Assembly (NCBI GenBank): GCA_018436725.1
Contig: JAHDKT010000067.1
Span: 1-64,000, forward strand
DNA from: Synergistaceae bacterium
GTDB taxonomy: Bacteria; Synergistota; Synergistia; Synergistales; Aminobacteriaceae
Reading direction: 5' to 3'
Length of the DNA stretch: 64,000 nt
The translations under genes were made by a program, and so were the position numbers. Below the pieces are notes generated by a model. That model ran no database searches, had not been told where the DNA came from, and saw only the letters and a list, made by a program, of their open reading frames with translations. Below are positions 60,083 through 64,000 of this stretch, one piece after another. Position 1 is the first letter of the stretch. Each line of letters opens with the position of its first letter.

Positions 60083-62413
60083 TTACAGAAGACGATGCAG
60101 TACATCAAGAAGGTTGCCCTGATCAAAACCGCTTTTCACTATATAGGCGTCGGCGCCCGCTTCAACGCCCCGTTCTCTGTCTTCTCTGGACTCCAGCGAC
60201 GTTACCAGCACCACGGGGATTTCGGCCGTCGCCGGGTCGGAACGAATTTTCGCCGTCAGTTCGAAGCCGTTCATCCGGGGCATCTCCACATTGGAGACCA
60301 CAACATGGAATGCGGCCTTCGAAAGGAACTCCCATGCCTCCTGCCCGTCCACCGCAGTCTGCACGGAGAACCCGGCCGCTGAGAGAATGTTCCGCAGAAG
60401 CGTCCGCGAAGTAATGGAATCTTCCGCTATAAGTACATTTTTGCGCGTCTTTTTCTCCTCGGAGTCGGAAAGGAGGCGACGTCCTCCGCCGCTCCGCTGC
60501 ACGGAACGGAGAAGATCGTTCGCGTTGAGCACCGGCACGACCTTGCCCGAGCCGAGCACAGTGGCACCGGAGACGTTTCGTACCCGGACAAGCTGTTTCC
60601 CGAGAGATTTGAGAAGAATCTCCTGTTCGTTGAGTACCTTGTCCACCCCGAAGGCGGCCGAAACACCGCCGGAACCGATCACGACGAGCGGCAGCGTATC
60701 GCGAACCCTCGCCCGCTCGGCGGGGGGCGGAAGCTCCAGAATATGCCCGAGGCGAGTCAGCGCGAGCGGGATACCGTCGAAGGCGACGCTCTCTCTTTGT
60801 TCTATGTACTTGATCCGTTCTTTTCCCACTCTGGCCACGCGCTCGACGCTCGACGAGGGAACGACGAAAAGTCGGCCCCACTCCTCGACTAAAACTCCGC
60901 GGAACGTCGCCAGCGTCAGCGGAAGCGAGAGACGGAACGACGTCCCCTTTCCGAGTTCTGATTCGAGAGCAACGCTCCCTCCGAGAGATTCCACCCCCTC
61001 CTGGACGATCGCCATGCCCAGTCCTCGACCCGAAATATCGGTGATGAGCGAACTTGTGGAGACGCCTGAGCGAAAGACGAGCATCAACGTCGCATCATCG
61101 TCGAGAAGCGCGGCTTCCTCTTTCGAGATCGATCCGGACTTCACCGCGCTCTCCCGCAGCTTCACCGGATCGATACCTCTGCCGTCGTCCGCGACGAGAA
61201 GCTCTACTCGGCTGCCATCCGTCTGCGAGAGGGCGATCGTGACCGTGCCCGTCGAGAGTTTGCCCGCTGCGCACCGATCCTCGGCCTTTTCCAAGCCGTG
61301 ATCTACGCAGTTTCGGACGAGGTGGATGAGCGGGTCTTTCAGACCTTCGAGAATGCGCTTGTCGACTTCGATATCTCCGCCCCGAACGACGACCTCCGCT
61401 TCTTTGCCGAGTTCGCGCGAGAGATCCCGGACGATCTTGGGAAAGGTCTGAAGAAGCGACGAAAACGGAAGCATCAGAACGGTCCTCGCGCCTTCCAGAA
61501 GATCCCGTACCAGTCCCCCGGCAGCGCGTTGGTCCGATCGGAGCGATTTCTCGATGTCCCGTATCTTCTCGTTCACCTTCCGGAGAGAGAACCTTCCTGA
61601 TTGAAGGAACTCCTGCAGCTTCGGAGAAAGTTTTTCGAAACCTTGGCTCTCGCGCCGGATGGCGGAGAGAGTTCGCTCCCACTCGCTCCTGAACTCCGCG
61701 GCAAGAGAGAGCAGTTCGTGGACATCCTCTATCCGGACGGCCAGCGAGAGATTCACCGAGATGAGTTCCTCCGCCTTCAGCAGCAGCGAATCCAGCTTCG
61801 AAGCGGCGATGCGCACGGTATCCTGAACAACGGTTCGGGAATGTTCCTCTTTGCGATGCGGAGGAGCGTCGGAGACGATATGTGGCGAATAAGCATACGG
61901 CGCCCCTTGTTCCGAAGGAATCGGAGCGTCGTCTCCCTCTTCCTGCGGAAGAGCGGCCATCGGCGCGTCGACGCGGGTTACCGGCGGCAGCTTGGCTTTG
62001 AGGGGAAAGGGTGCTTTCGACGGTTGGAGCATGCGCTCGATCTCCCGTATCAACGAGGGTATCGCGCATCCCTCGATCTTTTCCGGAGCGGTGATCATCG
62101 CCGACAGCGTATCAGCCGCTCTTTGGAGCACATCGAAATCCCCTCCGGAAAGGTGAAGAATCCCTTTTTTCATGCCGGAGAAGACGCTCTCCATGACCTG
62201 GCATATCGAGGAAACATCCGGCATCTGCACGGCTTGCGCCGCACCCTTAAGGCTATGCGCCGCCCGAAACACCTCCTCGATGATCTCCGAAGAGCCCGCA
62301 GGGCTCTTTTCGAGATCAAGGAGACCGGAGACGATGGTTTGGAGATACTCCTCCGCTTCCGGTACGAAATCTCTGCGCAGTTCTTCGAGAAACTCCCTCT
62401 CCGCCTGATTCAT
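60083..62413 (-). CDS. hybrid CheA histidine kinase with C-terminal receiver (WspE-like)
   Basis: The 776-residue kinase has a phosphotransfer domain with His in AAHSLKGAAQAV (residues about 50-60). A linker without a clear P2 domain follows, then a dimerisation region (about 200-300). The ATPase domain has N-box HLVRNCVDHGLEKAED, DDGRGIDP and GRGLGMAIVQEGVESLGG. A CheW-like domain (about 500-640) and a receiver (about 660-776) complete it. In the receiver the Asp pair is present (LIAEDS) and Lys is in VKSGF, but the acceptor site reads VVVSNVEMPRMNGFEL: Asn (codon AAT at 60292-60290) replaces the phospho-acceptor Asp. It lies 25 bases after the receptor gene. Confidence 0.94.
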   Translation of the reverse strand: MNQAEREFLEELRRDFVPEAEEYLQTIVSGLLDLEKSPAGSSEIIEEVFRAAHSLKGAAQAVQMPDVSSICQVMESVFSGMKKGILHLSGGDFDVLQRAADTLSAMITAPEKIEGCAIPSLIREIERMLQPSKAPFPLKAKLPPVTRVDAPMAALPQEEGDDAPIPSEQGAPYAYSPHIVSDAPPHRKEEHSRTVVQDTVRIAASKLDSLLLKAEELISVNLSLAVRIEDVHELLSLAAEFRSEWERTLSAIRRESQGFEKLSPKLQEFLQSGRFSLRKVNEKIRDIEKSLRSDQRAAGGLVRDLLEGARTVLMLPFSSLLQTFPKIVRDLSRELGKEAEVVVRGGDIEVDKRILEGLKDPLIHLVRNCVDHGLEKAEDRCAAGKLSTGTVTIALSQTDGSRVELLVADDGRGIDPVKLRESAVKSGSISKEEAALLDDDATLMLVFRSGVSTSSLITDISGRGLGMAIVQEGVESLGGSVALESELGKGTSFRLSLPLTLATFRGVLVEEWGRLFVVPSSSVERVARVGKERIKYIEQRESVAFDGIPLALTRLGHILELPPPAERARVRDTLPLVVIGSGGVSAAFGVDKVLNEQEILLKSLGKQLVRVRNVSGATVLGSGKVVPVLNANDLLRSVQRSGGGRRLLSDSEEKKTRKNVLIAEDSITSRTLLRNILSAAGFSVQTAVDGQEAWEFLSKAAFHVVVSNVEMPRMNGFELTAKIRSDPATAEIPVVLVTSLESREDRERGVEAGADAYIVKSGFDQGNLLDVLHRLL

Positions 62414-62438
62414 GAGCGCACCTTCGTACCCCGGCGCC

Positions 62439-64000
62439 TCACACCGTGTACCGTTCGACCAGACGGGAGAGCTTCTGTCCCATCTCCTTAAGCCCGCCGG
62501 AAGCGGTTTCGAGATCCTTCATCCCCGCGACGTTCTGCTCGCCCGCGGCTTTGATGCTCTCCATGGCCTGGGCTACCTGATCTATCCCGGCAAGCAGCTC
62601 GTTGTTCGCCGCCGCTATCTGCGCCGCGGACTGCGCGGATTCGACGAACTTCTTCGTGATCGCCTGAATGGACTCTCTCGAAGGGATCGCATCCTTCGCG
62701 CCTTGGTCCACGGCCTTCGAGCCCTGCTCGATGGCCATAACCGCAGCGCTGGTCGCCTTCTGAATATCGCGGAGGATGCGTTGCACCTCCTTCGCCGACT
62801 GCTTCGACTGCTCGGCAAGGCTCTTGATCTCCTGCGCCACTACGGAGAAGCCGCGCCCCTGTTCGCCGGCCTTCGCCGCTTCTACGGCCGCGTTCACGGC
62901 AAGAAGATTCGACTGCTCGGCGAGATCCTCCACGGTCTCGGTAATCTCTCCCACCTCCTGGCTCTGTTCGCTGAGGCGAATGATCGTTTCGGCGATCGAG
63001 GTCATACGCTCTCCGACGTGCTTCATCCCGTCGAACAGCGCGTCGGTCGCGGTCTTTCCCTTCTGCACCACCTGCAACCCCTGCTGCGCGCTCTCGGCCA
63101 CATCTTTGCTCTTTCTGTTGGTCACCTCGGCCGTGGTTCGCACTTCCTCCATGGTCGCGGTGGTCTCCACGACCGCGACGGCGGTCTCCTCGGCCCCCGC
63201 GGTCACCTCCGACACGGAGGCGGATATCTGGTACGCGGCGGACGCCAGAGCGACCGTCATCTCCTTCATCGAGGCGATCTGCCCACGCAGGTCCTCGGTC
63301 AGGTCCTGAACCGCCAGCGCCAGCGTTCCGATCTCGTCCTTTCGTGAACGGAACTCCTGCGGCACATTTTCGCGAAGGTCTCCCTCGCGCAGGCGAGAGA
63401 GAAACGAGACCGCCGCCGCGATGGGTATGACGATGCTCCGGGAAATCGCCGCCGTCAAGACGAGCGCGACGAATACGCTCATCACCATCGCGAGAAGGGA
63501 GACCATCTCCAGGACTTCGGCGCGCCTCAGGTCGGTTTCAACGAGCAGGTCGGTCTGCTCGTTGTTGTTGCGGGTCAGATCGTCGAACGTGGCGCCCATG
63601 ACATCGGAGATGGAAATCATCCGCGTCACGAGATTTCTGTACTCTCTGAAGAGAACGCCCTTCCTGTCTTCCGCAGCACTCCGGGTGATTTCTTCCAGGA
63701 GCTTGTCCATATCCCCGTGGACTGCTCGCCACGCCTGGTACTGTACCTTGAGAATCTCCAAGAGTTGCCTGCCTTTTTCCATATGCTGCGGAACGGCGAG
63801 GAGATTGCCCCAGTGCTCGTCGACGCGCTCCCAGGCTTTTCGACGCCGCTCCAGAATCTTCCGCACATCCTCGTCGCGGGTGGAGCGGTTCTCTGCGAGA
63901 AGTGCATCCAGCGTCTCCGCCCTGACGATCATCCGCTGATAGTTCAATCCCGCAAGGGCTCGCAAATCGCTAATACGGTTCTTCCCTATGTATTCGATGT
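62439..64000 (-). CDS. methyl-accepting chemotaxis-type receptor, N-terminus beyond the window
   Basis: The open frame reaches the right edge without a stop, so the N-terminus is missing; about 520 residues are visible. A four-helix-bundle type sensor part (RALAGLNYQRMIVRAETLDAL...) is followed by the second membrane helix (MVSLLAMVMSVFVALVLTAAI). A HAMP domain follows, then a long cytoplasmic coiled coil with the hairpin tip EQSNLLAVNAAVEAAKAGEQ, GRGFSVVAQEIKSLAEQS. The tip departs slightly from the usual LALNAAIEAARAGE. It is the first gene in view of the operon with hybrid CheA, CheB and the cyclase. No C-terminal CheR-binding pentapeptide is present. Confidence 0.93.
   Translation of the reverse strand, partial: IEYIGKNRISDLRALAGLNYQRMIVRAETLDALLAENRSTRDEDVRKILERRRKAWERVDEHWGNLLAVPQHMEKGRQLLEILKVQYQAWRAVHGDMDKLLEEITRSAAEDRKGVLFREYRNLVTRMISISDVMGATFDDLTRNNNEQTDLLVETDLRRAEVLEMVSLLAMVMSVFVALVLTAAISRSIVIPIAAAVSFLSRLREGDLRENVPQEFRSRKDEIGTLALAVQDLTEDLRGQIASMKEMTVALASAAYQISASVSEVTAGAEETAVAVVETTATMEEVRTTAEVTNRKSKDVAESAQQGLQVVQKGKTATDALFDGMKHVGERMTSIAETIIRLSEQSQEVGEITETVEDLAEQSNLLAVNAAVEAAKAGEQGRGFSVVAQEIKSLAEQSKQSAKEVQRILRDIQKATSAAVMAIEQGSKAVDQGAKDAIPSRESIQAITKKFVESAQSAAQIAAANNELLAGIDQVAQAMESIKAAGEQNVAGMKDLETASGGLKEMGQKLSRLVERYTV

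Noticed and set aside
1-64000. Mobile elements, CRISPR arrays, phage genes, tRNA or rRNA
   Set aside because: I looked for transposase or integrase motifs, regular spaced repeats and tRNA cloverleaf ends (CCA/TTCGA) and saw none that held up.

Overview
The window comes from a GC-rich, diderm, probably anaerobic amino-acid-fermenting bacterium. My best guess is the phylum Synergistota. The grounds are a biotin-type carboxyltransferase next to methylmalonyl-CoA epimerase, branched-chain amino-acid (Liv), TRAP and nucleoside importers, a secreted C69 dipeptidase, an AsmA-type envelope protein that implies an outer membrane, and a flagellar/chemosensory component. This placement rests on gene content only. 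I see no rRNA, tRNA, insertion sequence, prophage or CRISPR array. The region reads as ordinary, compact chromosomal backbone.

Layout: 1-3.6 kb carries the end of a propionate/methylmalonyl operon, a YvyF-like flagellar protein, a universal stress protein, a type IV prepilin peptidase and an alpha/beta hydrolase. 3.8-10.6 kb is a thiamin salvage region with two TPP riboswitches. One, on the + strand with its own promoter, precedes thiZXY plus the ECF component thiW. The other, on the - strand, precedes thiD-thiM-thiE. No de novo pyrimidine or thiazole synthesis gene is present. Directly upstream of the second riboswitch lies an overlapping gyrA-psd-pssA operon. 14.5-19.8 kb holds single genes: nitroreductase, DJ-1/PfpI, TetR regulator, ilvD, cupin, a membrane protein and gpt. 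20-25.6 kb is a BMP-type nucleoside ABC importer operon ending in a DUF554 membrane protein. 25.7-29.3 kb (- strand) is a TRAP transporter operon ending in a VanX/DdpX-like D-Ala-D-Ala dipeptidase. 29.5-38.3 kb is an alpha-glucan/glycogen cluster (GH57-DUF3536, MalQ, GlgP, GlgA, GlgC) without a GH13 branching enzyme.

38.4-47.5 kb has a three-domain AMP-ligase/ACP/acyltransferase fusion, a secreted C69 dipeptidase, a 1148-residue AsmA-family protein and dapF. 47.6-51 kb is metH (lacking the reactivation domain) and metF. 51.2-55.7 kb is livKHMGF. 55.9-57.5 kb is lysA behind a T-box leader whose apparent specifier is AAA (lysine). 57.5-64 kb (- strand) is a Wsp-like chemosensory operon: methyl-accepting receptor, hybrid CheA-receiver, CheB, and a receiver-PAS-GGDEF diguanylate cyclase. 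It runs off the right edge.

The most notable items are the Wsp-like operon, whose CheA receiver has Asn where the phospho-acceptor Asp should be, the lysine T-box, the twin TPP-switch salvage regulon (one switch has a terminator that also buries the ribosome binding site), the reversed Aas-like fusion with a possible overlapping leader ORF, and the TRAP/D-Ala-D-Ala dipeptidase pairing.
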